From Collinsella aerofaciens (lineage in GTDB: Bacteria; Actinomycetota; Coriobacteriia; Coriobacteriales; Coriobacteriaceae): a DNA stretch of 64,000 bases. Under the pieces are notes generated by a model. It did not search any database. It worked only from the letters and a program-made list of their open reading frames with translations, and had not been told where the DNA came from. The stretch spans positions 1,922,001 through 1,986,000 of the forward strand of contig NAKE01000001.1 in NCBI GenBank assembly GCA_008680965.1, written 5' to 3'. This document shows, one piece after another, positions 49,440 to 58,510 of the stretch. The stretch's first letter is position 1. Every line of letters starts with the position of its first letter. The translations under genes and the position numbers were made by a program.

Positions 49440-50783
49440 ATGAGCGAATCCCTGCGCACCGTGAACGTCGGTCTGATCGGTCTGGGGACCGTCGGCGGCG
49501 GCGTGGCGCGTCTGATCAAGAGCCACCACGATGAGTACCTGGCCGCCTACGGCATCGACCTTAAGCTGACCCGCGCCTGCGCGCTTGCCTGGGAGCAGGC
49601 CGAGGCAGCCGGTATTGAGCGCGAGGCCTTTACGAGTGACTGGCACGATGTCGTCACCGACCCCGCCGTCGACATCGTCGTCGAGCTGATCGGCGGCGAG
49701 CATCCCGCAACCGAGATCTTCACCACCGCCTTTGAGCACGGCAAGCATGTCGTCTCTGCCAACAAGGCTCTGCTGGGCCGTCACGTCGAGACGCTCGCCG
49801 AAAAGGCGCGCGCGTGCGGCGTGCAGATTAAGTGCGAGGCCAGCTGCGGCGGTGGCATCCCCATTGTCAGCACGCTCGAGCACGACCTAGTGGGCAACAA
49901 GATCCTGACCATCGCCGGCATTCTCAACGGTACCACCAACTATATCCTGTCGCGCATGGACGCCGAGGGCGCCGATTACGCCGACGTGCTCGCCGATGCA
50001 CAGGCCAAGGGCTATGCCGAGGCCGACCCGTCAGCCGACGTCGACGGCTTCGACGCCGCCAGCAAGACGGCCATCCTCGCCTCCATCGGCTTTGGCACCC
50101 GTGTTACCACCGACGATGTGTACCAGCAGGGTATCCGTACCATCGGCGCCGAGGACATCGCCCAGGCCCGTGAGCTCGGCTACACCATCAAGCTGCTGGG
50201 CATCGCCCGCAACACCGACGCCGGCGTCGACGTCCGCGTGCATCCCACGCTGATCCCCGCCGATCACATGCTTGCCAAGGTCAACGGCGCCATGAACGCT
50301 GTCTACGTGGTGGGTGACGCCGTGGGCGAGACCATGTTCTACGGCGCGGGCGCGGGCTCCTTCCCCACCGCGAGTGCCGTCGTGGGCGATATACTGTCGC
50401 TCTCCGAGCAGATCAGCCGCGGCGTGGCCCCGCTGCCCGAGATTGAGCCCTATGGCCACAACCTCGCCTTTAAGCCCATGGACGAGCTCCAGACCAAGTA
50501 CTATGTGCGCCTGAAGGTCGCCGACCGCGTGGGCGCCCTGTCCGAGACGGTCGATATCTTTGCCAAGCACAACATCTCGATCTCGCTCATCAACCAGGTC
50601 GAGGACGGCAAGTCGGGCGTCAGCGATGCCTGCTCGGTCATCTTCCTGACGCACCGCGCGCTCGAGAAGGACGTCCAGGCTGCCGCCGCCGAGCTTGTCA
50701 GCGTCGACTGCGTGGCCGAGGTCGCCAACGTCCTGCGCATCGAGGACGTTGAGGCTTGGACCGAAGGCGTTATGGCCAACTAA
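49440..50783 (+). CDS. hom: Homoserine dehydrogenase
   Basis: Branch-point enzyme of 447 residues that reduces aspartate semialdehyde to homoserine for threonine and methionine. The NAD(P) fold is GLIGLGTVGGGV at residues 9-20. KALLGRH near 107 and the substrate region ILNGTTNYIL near 160 are conserved. AQAKGYAEADPSADVDG-type sequence (GYAEADPSADVDGFDA) is the family mark. A C-terminal ACT domain from about 353 (VRLKVADRVGALSET) suggests threonine feedback control. GAAGGAGCTATCT precedes the start. A terminator follows. Confidence 0.96.
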   Translation: MSESLRTVNVGLIGLGTVGGGVARLIKSHHDEYLAAYGIDLKLTRACALAWEQAEAAGIEREAFTSDWHDVVTDPAVDIVVELIGGEHPATEIFTTAFEHGKHVVSANKALLGRHVETLAEKARACGVQIKCEASCGGGIPIVSTLEHDLVGNKILTIAGILNGTTNYILSRMDAEGADYADVLADAQAKGYAEADPSADVDGFDAASKTAILASIGFGTRVTTDDVYQQGIRTIGAEDIAQARELGYTIKLLGIARNTDAGVDVRVHPTLIPADHMLAKVNGAMNAVYVVGDAVGETMFYGAGAGSFPTASAVVGDILSLSEQISRGVAPLPEIEPYGHNLAFKPMDELQTKYYVRLKVADRVGALSETVDIFAKHNISISLINQVEDGKSGVSDACSVIFLTHRALEKDVQAAAAELVSVDCVAEVANVLRIEDVEAWTEGVMAN

Positions 50784-50815
50784 TTCGATTTTCGCTCTAC
50801 GACCTATATGTGTGA

Positions 50816-50847
50816 GGGGCTCCCGTTCAGCAGTGGACGGGAGCCCC
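50816..50847 (+). terminator. Terminator after hom
   Basis: GGGGCTCCCGT at 50816-50826 and its perfect complement at 50837-50847, followed by CCTTTGCTT. Confidence 0.8.
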
Positions 50848-51006
50848 CTTTGCTTGCGCGCATGGGGCGTATTGGCGCAATCCGCATTTGAACGACTTGG
50901 CCGCTCCTGACAGCCGGGGGTACCGTTCGCCGACATGCAGCCGGAGCCGATTTTGGCTGCCGTTATGCTGTGCTGTGTATATCCGCCCGCAAAGAGAGGA
51001 AGCACC

Positions 51007-51756
51007 ATGTTGCTCGAGGGCAAGAAAGCAATCATCACCGGCGGCACGCGCGGTATCGGCTATGCCATCGCCTGCCGTTTTATCGAGGAAGGTGCTGCCG
51101 TCACCGTCTTTGGCTCGCGCCAGGAGACTGCCGACGCTGCCGTTGAGAAACTGACGACCGCCTATCCCGAGGCCAAGGTTTGGGGCCGCTCCTGCGACCT
51201 CACCTCGCTCGAGGCCGTAACCGAGGCCTTTACCCAGGCTGCCGCCGATATGGGCGGCCTGGACACGGTCGTCAACAATGCCGGCATCTCCCAGCGTTCT
51301 CCCCTTTTGGACTACACGGCCGAAGAGTTTGCAAAGGTCATGGACCTCAACGTCGTCGCCGTCTTTAACGGCCACCAGGCTGCCGCCAAGATCATGACCG
51401 AGGCCGGCCACGGCGGCACCATCACCACCACGAGCTCGATGGTCGCCAAGTATGGCCAGCCCTCCGGCGTCGGCTATCCCACGTCCAAGTTTGCCGTCAA
51501 CGGCATGGTCCAGTCGCTCTCGCGCGAGCTCGCCCCCATGGGCATTCGCGTCAACGCCGTCGCACCCGGCGTGACCAAGACCGATATGGTCGCCAACCTG
51601 CCCGAAGAGGTCATCAAGCCTATCATCGCCACCATTCCGCTGGGCCGCATGGGCGAGCCCGAGGATGTCGCCAACGCCTTCGTCTTCTTGGCGAGCGACA
51701 TGTCCGCCTACGTCACGGGCGCCGTGCTCCCCGTCGACGGAGCCGCCCGCTCCTAA
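51007..51756 (+). CDS. Short-chain dehydrogenase/reductase (FabG-like)
   Basis: NAD(P)-dependent oxidoreductase of 249 residues. The start at 51007 follows AGAGAGGAAGCACC. The cofactor loop is TGGTRGIG at residues 11-18, with NNAG at 90-93. The catalytic set is Ser144, Tyr157 and Lys161, and the C-terminus is VTGAVLPVDGAARS. FabG (3-oxoacyl-ACP reductase), sugar or steroid dehydrogenases all share this pattern. A gut actinobacterium could use it on bile acids, but nothing in the sequence shows that. It is a single-gene unit with a terminator after it. Confidence 0.88.
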   Translation: MLLEGKKAIITGGTRGIGYAIACRFIEEGAAVTVFGSRQETADAAVEKLTTAYPEAKVWGRSCDLTSLEAVTEAFTQAAADMGGLDTVVNNAGISQRSPLLDYTAEEFAKVMDLNVVAVFNGHQAAAKIMTEAGHGGTITTTSSMVAKYGQPSGVGYPTSKFAVNGMVQSLSRELAPMGIRVNAVAPGVTKTDMVANLPEEVIKPIIATIPLGRMGEPEDVANAFVFLASDMSAYVTGAVLPVDGAARS

Positions 51757-51800
51757 AGGTCGCGAACCACGGCTTCGAGTCTCAACGAAACCCAACGCAA

Positions 51801-51839
51801 AAGGCGCGCTGTCTGCATCAGCCGCAGGCAGCGCGCCTT
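51801..51839. terminator. Bidirectional terminator between SDR and antiporter genes
   Basis: AAGGCGCGCTG at 51801-51811 is complementary to 51829-51839, with an inner CTGC/GCAG extension. TT-rich flanks in both directions suit the two convergent genes. Confidence 0.75.
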
Positions 51840-51877
51840 CAATTATTTGGACGGAACCCGTATCCCGACATTCCTTG

Positions 51878-53440
51878 CTACCTGCCGTCGTCGTCCTGAG
51901 CTTCATCGCGCGCATAGAGTTCCAGCATGCGACGACGGTATTCGCGCACGGCGAGCTTGGCGCGCTCCAGGCGGCGACGCTCATGCGGAGTCAGCTCGGA
52001 CGTGTCAATCTCATCACCATAAGTCTTATCGGCAAGCAGGTGCGCCGCGTCCACGATGCGGGCATCGATGTGACCGCTCGCCGCCTCGGCGGAAAGACGC
52101 TCGGCAATCGTATCGAGCGTAGGCAGGCCCTCAAATACGCGACCATGGCCATGCGAGGTCAGCAGCTCGTGCTCCCGTGCGAGCAGGCTCGCCAAATCGT
52201 GATGGGCGCGCAGAATGTCGAGCGCATCGGATGGATGCTCGGCAACTTCTGCCACGGCGGCGACCGGTGCGGCGTCGACCACGCGGTAGAAGAGCTGCGC
52301 GAGCAATGGCATCAAGAACACCGTGATGGCACCGGCGGCAACCATGACCGACGCAATATCTTGCGACAGCGCGCCCGCGTTGACGGCAACGCTTGTCACG
52401 GCAACGATGATCGGCAGCGCCGTGGTGCAGTACAGGGCCACGGTAATGCGACCATACGCCGACACATCGCGCGTCGCAGGACAAATGCTCGTAGAAATAA
52501 GAATGGGCACGGCACGAATAATCAGCAGCGCCACGATAAAGCCCACGAGCAAGCCGGGGCGCGATGCTACAGCAGTCAGGTCGATCTTGGCACCCGACAC
52601 GGTAAAGAACACCGGAATCAAAAAGCCGTAGGCAAGACCGTCGAGCTTGGTCTCGAGCGTATGGTTGCCCTCGGGAATGATAAAGCGCAAGACAAAGCCG
52701 GCGGCAAAAGAACCCAACACGATATCGAGGTCAAAGATGGCAGAGAACGCCACGAGCGTGACCAGGATGAGCACGGTCAGGCGCACGAAGGTCTGCGACG
52801 TGGTGTCGGCGCGTTCCTCGACAAACGCAAAGAAGCGGCTGCCGACGCGCCTGGAACGACTTGGGACCACGGCCAACAGCACGCAGACCACCGCAAACAG
52901 GCCAAGAATCACGAGCGTCTGGATGCCGGTGCGAGCAGACAGCAGCACCGACATGGCGAGCACGGGGCCGAGCTCGCCCCAAGTGCCATACGCGAGAATC
53001 GAGTCGCCCACGCGCGTGCCGGTGAGCGAGCGCTCGCGCATGATGGGCACAAGCGTGCCGAGCGCCGTCGAAGTGAGGGCAAGCGTCACGGCGATACCGT
53101 CGAAATGGCTGACCGAGAACCACGGGGTAAAGCGCACGGCTAGCCAGGCGATACCAAACGTGACGACCCACGTCGCCAAGCCGTAGCGTCCCTCCACACC
53201 CGTAATGTTCTTAGGGTCAATCTCAAAGCCGGCAAGCAGGAACAAAAAGGCCAGGCCCAGCTCGGACACCAGCGAGACCTCGGCATCCACATGGATAAGG
53301 CCGAGCATATGCGGGCCCAGCACCGCACCGAACACGAGCAAAAAGACCGTTTCGGGAACGGGTTTTCCGGGAATCGCCGAGGCGATGAAGGGGCTTGCAA
53401 AGGCCACGAGTGCGATGATGGCGAGCGAAACGAATGCCAT
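51878..53440 (-). CDS. Cation:proton antiporter, CPA2 family
   Basis: Membrane antiporter of 520 residues. About twelve helices fill residues 5-385, beginning AIIALVAFASPFIASAIPG. ELGLAFLFLLAGFEIDP near 60-76 and ALTSTALGTLVPIMRE near 120-135 are CPA2 marks. The soluble C-terminal 130 residues are helical and charged, ending in an acidic tail, and lack a recognisable RCK Rossmann motif. The ion (Na+ or K+) is not determined by sequence. It diverges from purL across 180 bases. Confidence 0.88.
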   Translation of the reverse strand: MAFVSLAIIALVAFASPFIASAIPGKPVPETVFLLVFGAVLGPHMLGLIHVDAEVSLVSELGLAFLFLLAGFEIDPKNITGVEGRYGLATWVVTFGIAWLAVRFTPWFSVSHFDGIAVTLALTSTALGTLVPIMRERSLTGTRVGDSILAYGTWGELGPVLAMSVLLSARTGIQTLVILGLFAVVCVLLAVVPSRSRRVGSRFFAFVEERADTTSQTFVRLTVLILVTLVAFSAIFDLDIVLGSFAAGFVLRFIIPEGNHTLETKLDGLAYGFLIPVFFTVSGAKIDLTAVASRPGLLVGFIVALLIIRAVPILISTSICPATRDVSAYGRITVALYCTTALPIIVAVTSVAVNAGALSQDIASVMVAAGAITVFLMPLLAQLFYRVVDAAPVAAVAEVAEHPSDALDILRAHHDLASLLAREHELLTSHGHGRVFEGLPTLDTIAERLSAEAASGHIDARIVDAAHLLADKTYGDEIDTSELTPHERRRLERAKLAVREYRRRMLELYARDEAQDDDGR

Positions 53441-53624
53441 GTGATGCCTTTCTCTTGTTTGCGCTTCACTGTAGCACCCTCGCCGTCCTCAACGCGCCAC
53501 GAGCTGTCGTATCATAGTGAGGTTTAAAAGTATGTGGCTCAAGGCGACCGCGAGGCTTGCCCCGCAAACCGACCGCTGCCGCATACCGCACCGTACGCCC
53601 AACCGATCAGGAAGGCAGGAACCA

Positions 53625-56600
53625 ATGGTCTCTCGTATCTACGTGGAGAAGAAACCCGGGTTCGACGTCGAGGCTCAGCAGCTCAAGGGCGAGCTGACCG
53701 AAATTCTCGGCATCAAGGGCATCGAGGCCCTGAGGATCATCAACCGCTACGACGTCGAGGGCATCGACGAGGAGCTTTTCCGCTCCTGCGTGCCGACCGT
53801 CTTTAGCGAGCCCCAGGTCGATGTGACCTACGACGAGCTCCCCGCAAGCGATGGCGCCGTCTTTGCCGTCGAATTCCTGCCTGGCCAGTTTGACCAGCGC
53901 GCCGACTCCGCCAGCGAGTGCGTGCAGCTCATCAGCCAGGGCGAGCGCCCCGCCGTGCGCTCCGCCAAGGTCTATATGATCTCGGGCGCCCTGGACGAGG
54001 CCGCCATCGATGCCATCAAGCACTACGTGGTGAACCCCGTCGAGGCCCGCATTGCCTCACTCGACCTACCCGAGACGCTGCACATGGAGACTCCCGAGCC
54101 TGCGCCCGTCGAGGTGCTTGACGGCTTCCGCGAGCTCGACGAGGCCGGTCTTGCCGCCTTTATCTCCGATCGCGGTCTTGCCATGGACGAGGCGGACATC
54201 GCCTTCTGCCAGCAGTACTTCCGCGATGAAGATCGCGACCCCACCATCACCGAGATCCGCGTGATCGACACCTATTGGTCCGACCACTGCCGCCACACCA
54301 CCTTCGGTACCGTCCTGGATGACGTGACGATCGACGACGCCGTTGTGCAGCAGGCCTTCGACCGCTACATGGAGATGCGCCACGAGCTCGGTCGCGACGC
54401 CAAGCCCGTCTGCCTCATGGACATGGGCACCATCGGCGCCAAGTACCTTAAGAAGACCGGCGTCATGACCGATGTCGACGAATCCGAGGAGATCAACGCC
54501 TGCACCGTCAAGGTAAAGGTCGATGTCGATGGCGAGGACCAGGACTGGCTGTTCCTGTTTAAAAACGAGACCCACAACCACCCCACCGAGATCGAGCCCT
54601 TCGGCGGTGCCGCCACCTGCGTGGGCGGCGCTATCCGCGACCCGCTCTCGGGCCGCAGCTATGTGTATCAGGCCATGCGTGTCACCGGTGCCGGCGACCC
54701 CACCGTCCCGGTTTCCGAGACGCTCGAGGGCAAGCTGCCGCAGCGCAAGCTCGTGACCACTGCCGCCGCCGGCTACTCCAGCTACGGCAACCAGATCGGC
54801 CTTGCCACCGGTCAGGTCAACGAACTCTATCACCCCGGCTACGTGGCCAAGCGCATGGAGGTCGGTGCCGTCGTGGGCGCTACCCCGGCAAACCACGTGC
54901 GTCGCGAGTGCCCCGCCCCCACCGACAAGATCATCCTGCTGGGCGGCCGCACCGGCCGTGACGGCATCGGCGGCGCCACCGGCTCCTCCAAGACCCAGAA
55001 CACCGAGTCCATCGAGACTTCGGGTGCCGAGGTCCAGAAGGGCAACGCCCCGGTCGAGCGCAAGCTGCAGCGCCTGTTCCGCCGCGGCGACGCCTGCCGT
55101 CTGATCAAGCGCTGCAACGACTTTGGCGCCGGCGGCGTCTCGGTCGCCGTGGGCGAGCTTGCCGACGGCCTGTATGTCGACCTCGATACCGTAACCAAGA
55201 AGTACGACGGCCTGGACGGCACCGAGCTCGCCATTTCCGAGTCCCAGGAGCGCATGGCCTGCGCCGTTGCCGACGGTGACGTCGAGGAGTTCATGGGCTA
55301 CGCCGCCGAGGAGAACCTGGAGGCAACCGTCATCGCCGAGGTTACCGCCGAGCCGCGCATGCGCATGGCCTGGAACGGTGTCGCCATCGTCGACCTGTCC
55401 CGCGAGTTCCTCAACTCCAACGGCGCGCCCAAGCACCAGGTCGCCCACGTGTGCGCCCGCAGCGTGTGGCAGCCCAGCTGGGCCGGCACCACGCTTGCCG
55501 AGCGCATGACCTCGCTGGTCACCGACCTCAACGTCGCCTCCAACAAGGGCCTTTCCGAGCGCTTCGACTCCACCATCGGTGCCGCGACCGTGCTCATGCC
55601 CTTTGGCGGCAAGACGCAACTCACCCCCAGCTCGGCCATGGTCGCCAAGTTCCCCGTGGACGGCGAGACCACCACGGCAAGCGCCATGGCATGGGGCTTC
55701 AACCCCTACCTGATGGAAGCCGACCAGTTTGCCGGCGCCTACCTGTCCGTGGTCGAGTCCATCGCCAAGCTCGTGGCTGCCGGCTTTGAGCACAAGCGCG
55801 CTTACCTCTCCTTCCAAGAGTACTTTGAGCGTCTGCGCACCGAGGCCGAGCGCTGGGGCAAGCCCATGGCAGCCGTCCTGGGCGCCCTTATGGCCCAGGT
55901 CGACCTGGGTGCCGGCGCCATCGGCGGCAAGGACTCTATGAGCGGTTCGTTTGAGGACGAGGCCGGCGAGCTCAACGTTCCGCCGACCCTCATCAGCTTC
56001 GCCGTGGCCGTGGGCAAGGCGGCCCGCGCCGTCTCCCCCGAGTTCAAGGGCCTGACGCACCGCGTTGTCCGTATCGCCCCCGCCACCTATGGCCAGGACT
56101 ACCGTCCCGATGCCCAGCAGCTTCTCGCCGCATTTGACGCCGTCGAGGCGCTCACCGCCACTGGCGACGCCCTGGCCGTCTCCACGCCCGGCTACGGCTG
56201 CGGCGCCGAGAGCCTCTTTAAGATGTGCGTCGGCAACCAGATCGGTATCGAGCTTGCCGAGGACGTGGACGTGGAGAGCCTCTTCACCCCGCTCTACGGC
56301 AGCTTTATCGTCGAGCTCGCCGAGGATGCCGAGCTGCCCGAGGTCGCCGACGGCGTTGTCGTCGAGCCCCTAGGCACCACCGTTGAGGGCTATGTCATCG
56401 ATACCGGCTCCGAGGTCATCGAGCTCTCCGAGCTCCAGGAGGCCTGGGAGAGCGGCATCGAGGGCGTCTTTGCCTACCGCAGCGCCGGCGAGGCCGCCGA
56501 GGTCGAGACCATCGACTTCCGTGCCAAGGATATCCACGTGTACGGCGGCGCCAAGATCGCCCGCCCGCGCGTGGTAATCCCCGTGTTCCCCGGCAACAAC

Positions 56601-57371
56601 TGCGAGTACGATAGCGCCCGCGCCTTCCGTGCCGCCGGTGCCGAAGCCGACACCTTCGTGATCAACAACCTCACGCCCGAGGCCGTCGCCGAGAGCACCC
56701 ACGAGCTTGCCCGCCGCATCCGTGCAAGCCAGATTGTCATGATCCCCGGCGGCTTCTCGGGCGGCGACGAGCCCGACGGCTCCGCCAAGTTCATCACGGC
56801 GTTCTTCCGCGCTCCCGAGGTCACCGAGGCAGTCCGCGACCTGCTCAAGGCCCGCGACGGCCTGATGCTGGGCATTTGCAACGGCTTCCAGGCCCTGATC
56901 AAGCTCGGTCTGGTGCCCTACGGCGACATCGTCGACGCCACGCCGGATGCACCCACGCTGACCTTTAACACCATCGGCCGCCACCAGAGCCGTCTGGTGC
57001 GCACTCGCATCTCGTCCAATCTGTCCCCGTGGCTGTCGCAGTGCAGCCTGGACGACCCCTACACCGTCGCCATCAGCCACGGCGAGGGCCGCTTTGTCGC
57101 CAACGACGAGGTACTCGCCCAGCTCATCGCCAACGGCCAGGTCGCCACGCAGTACGTGGGCGAGGACGGCAAGCCCAGCATGGATCTTTCCGTCAACCCC
57201 AACGGCTCCGCACTTACCATCGAGGGCATCACGAGCCCCGACGGCCGCGTCCTGGGCAAGATGGGCCATGCCGAGCGTCGCGGCGACAACCTGTACCGCA
57301 ACGTGCCCGAGCATGTCCCCGGCGACAAGTTCATGCCGATCTTTGAGAGCGGCGTAGCCTACTTCGCTTAA
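53625..57371 (+). CDS. purL: Phosphoribosylformylglycinamidine synthase, PurL-PurQ in one chain
   Basis: Fourth step of purine synthesis (FGAR to FGAM), 1248 residues. The start at 53625 follows AGGAAGGCAGGAACC. The N-terminal domain is followed by DTYWSDHCRHTTF near 215, then KNETHNHPTEIEPFGGAATCVGG and a second AIRS-like half with GGKDSMSGSFED. A class I glutamine amidotransferase closes the chain: PVFPGNNCEYDSA, the Cys1085 nucleophile in LGICNGFQ, and AISHGEGRF. A single-chain form occurs in several anaerobic Firmicutes and Coriobacteriia. The leader region between 53441 and 53624 shows no riboswitch I could recognise. Confidence 0.96.
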   Translation: MVSRIYVEKKPGFDVEAQQLKGELTEILGIKGIEALRIINRYDVEGIDEELFRSCVPTVFSEPQVDVTYDELPASDGAVFAVEFLPGQFDQRADSASECVQLISQGERPAVRSAKVYMISGALDEAAIDAIKHYVVNPVEARIASLDLPETLHMETPEPAPVEVLDGFRELDEAGLAAFISDRGLAMDEADIAFCQQYFRDEDRDPTITEIRVIDTYWSDHCRHTTFGTVLDDVTIDDAVVQQAFDRYMEMRHELGRDAKPVCLMDMGTIGAKYLKKTGVMTDVDESEEINACTVKVKVDVDGEDQDWLFLFKNETHNHPTEIEPFGGAATCVGGAIRDPLSGRSYVYQAMRVTGAGDPTVPVSETLEGKLPQRKLVTTAAAGYSSYGNQIGLATGQVNELYHPGYVAKRMEVGAVVGATPANHVRRECPAPTDKIILLGGRTGRDGIGGATGSSKTQNTESIETSGAEVQKGNAPVERKLQRLFRRGDACRLIKRCNDFGAGGVSVAVGELADGLYVDLDTVTKKYDGLDGTELAISESQERMACAVADGDVEEFMGYAAEENLEATVIAEVTAEPRMRMAWNGVAIVDLSREFLNSNGAPKHQVAHVCARSVWQPSWAGTTLAERMTSLVTDLNVASNKGLSERFDSTIGAATVLMPFGGKTQLTPSSAMVAKFPVDGETTTASAMAWGFNPYLMEADQFAGAYLSVVESIAKLVAAGFEHKRAYLSFQEYFERLRTEAERWGKPMAAVLGALMAQVDLGAGAIGGKDSMSGSFEDEAGELNVPPTLISFAVAVGKAARAVSPEFKGLTHRVVRIAPATYGQDYRPDAQQLLAAFDAVEALTATGDALAVSTPGYGCGAESLFKMCVGNQIGIELAEDVDVESLFTPLYGSFIVELAEDAELPEVADGVVVEPLGTTVEGYVIDTGSEVIELSELQEAWESGIEGVFAYRSAGEAAEVETIDFRAKDIHVYGGAKIARPRVVIPVFPGNNCEYDSARAFRAAGAEADTFVINNLTPEAVAESTHELARRIRASQIVMIPGGFSGGDEPDGSAKFITAFFRAPEVTEAVRDLLKARDGLMLGICNGFQALIKLGLVPYGDIVDATPDAPTLTFNTIGRHQSRLVRTRISSNLSPWLSQCSLDDPYTVAISHGEGRFVANDEVLAQLIANGQVATQYVGEDGKPSMDLSVNPNGSALTIEGITSPDGRVLGKMGHAERRGDNLYRNVPEHVPGDKFMPIFESGVAYFA

Positions 57372-57409
57372 AGCTTTCCCATCGGGTACAATCCCCTCGG
57401 GTAACAACA

Positions 57410-57445
57410 CCCGCCACCGGCACGCCCGGTGGCGGGTTCTTTTTT
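57410..57445 (+). terminator. Terminator after purL
   Basis: CCCGCCACCGG at 57410-57420 pairs perfectly with CCGGTGGCGGG at 57426-57436, then TTCTTTTTTG follows. A strong intrinsic terminator. Confidence 0.95.
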
Positions 57446-57472
57446 GCTTTGCGCGTATAGGAGAAGGACATC

Positions 57473-58408
57473 ATGGAAAGCCGCAAGACGCATCTCGCCA
57501 CCCTGCCTGGACTCATCCTGGGCTGCCTTGTTTGTTGCGCGCTCTGGGGGTCGGCTTTTCCCTGCATCAAGATCGGCTACGCACTCTTTGGTATCCCAGC
57601 GCACGATAGCGCCTCGCAGCTACTCTTTGCAGGTTTGCGCTTCACGCTTGCCGGTATCCTGGTTATCGCCGGTATGAGTGCAGCCCAGCGCCGCCCGCTC
57701 GTCCCACAGGTACGCGACATTAAGCCCATCTGCATCCTGTCGCTCTTCCAGACTATCGGACAGTACTTCTTTTTCTATCTGGGACTCTCGCACGCCAGTG
57801 CCATGTCGAGCTCCATCATCGAGGCCAGCGCCAACTTCTTGGCCATCCTCTTTGCCGCCCTGGCGTTTCGCACCGAGAAGCTCGATACGGCCAAGGTGCT
57901 TGGCTGTGTGTTAGGCTTTGCCGGCGTCGCACTCGTCAATCTTTCGGGCGCGGACGGTACCTTTGGCTTTACACCCGACGGCGAGGGCTTTATCCTGGCC
58001 TCCACCATCGCGGGTGCCCTTTCGACCTGCCTGATCGGCATCTTCTCGCGCGAGCACGACGGCGTCTTGCTTGCAGGGTGGCAGTTCTTGGTCGGCGGCC
58101 TGGTCCTTACCGCCATCGGGTTTTTGATGGGCGGCACGCTCTCCCCCACCGCGATCATCCCCGCCATCGCGCTCATTATCTATATGGCACTCATCTCCGC
58201 CGTCGCGTACTCGCTATGGTCGCGTCTGCTTGCCGTCAACCCCGTCAGCCGTGTGTCGGTCTTTGGCTTTATGAATCCAGTCTTTGGCGTGCTGTTGAGC
58301 GCACTGCTGCTCGGCGAGGGCGCTGGCACGAGCCCCGTTACCGTACTTGTTGCCCTGCTGTTGGTCTGCGGCGGCATCATCATCGTCAACAAACCCAAAA
58401 AAGCCTAG
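57473..58408 (+). CDS. EamA/DMT-family transporter
   Basis: Ten-helix inner-membrane protein of 311 residues made of two EamA repeats. The first repeat starts GLILGCLVCCALWGSAFPCIKIGYAL, the second near residue 168. The helix-4 motif SIIEASANFLAILFAALAFRTEKL and the C-terminal FMNPVFGVLLSALLLGEG match the family. Members export metabolites such as amino acids, sugars or nucleosides; the substrate here is unknown. AGGAGAAGGACATC precedes the ATG. Confidence 0.88.
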   Translation: MESRKTHLATLPGLILGCLVCCALWGSAFPCIKIGYALFGIPAHDSASQLLFAGLRFTLAGILVIAGMSAAQRRPLVPQVRDIKPICILSLFQTIGQYFFFYLGLSHASAMSSSIIEASANFLAILFAALAFRTEKLDTAKVLGCVLGFAGVALVNLSGADGTFGFTPDGEGFILASTIAGALSTCLIGIFSREHDGVLLAGWQFLVGGLVLTAIGFLMGGTLSPTAIIPAIALIIYMALISAVAYSLWSRLLAVNPVSRVSVFGFMNPVFGVLLSALLLGEGAGTSPVTVLVALLLVCGGIIIVNKPKKA

Positions 58409-58510
58409 CGAACCGCCCTTATTTAGTAGAGGAGATTCACATGCTTTAGCTTAATGGAGTACATCGGTGAGCTGAGGGCCGCAACGCGCGCCAGCGTTCG
58501 CCCTTTTTTT
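58409..58510 (+). other. Gap after EamA gene with SD, three-codon ORF and T run
   Basis: GAGGAGATTCAC precedes ATG CTT TAG at 58441-58449, a well-placed ribosome site on a three-codon reading frame. Further on, AACGC/GCGTT (58483-58487, 58494-58498) and seven T residues at about 58503-58509 form a weak terminator. The region may be the remnant of a lost gene. Confidence 0.35.

Noticed and set aside
51007..51756. 7-beta-hydroxysteroid dehydrogenase known from Collinsella
   Set aside because: The N-terminal cofactor loop and overall sequence are FabG-like and differ from what I recall of that enzyme.
53441..53624. Purine-related riboswitch ahead of purL
   Set aside because: I could not match the conserved core of guanine, PRPP or ZTP riboswitches.
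54066..56060. Minus-strand frame of 664 codons opposite purL
   Set aside because: Antisense artefact of GC-rich third positions; no recognisable domain.
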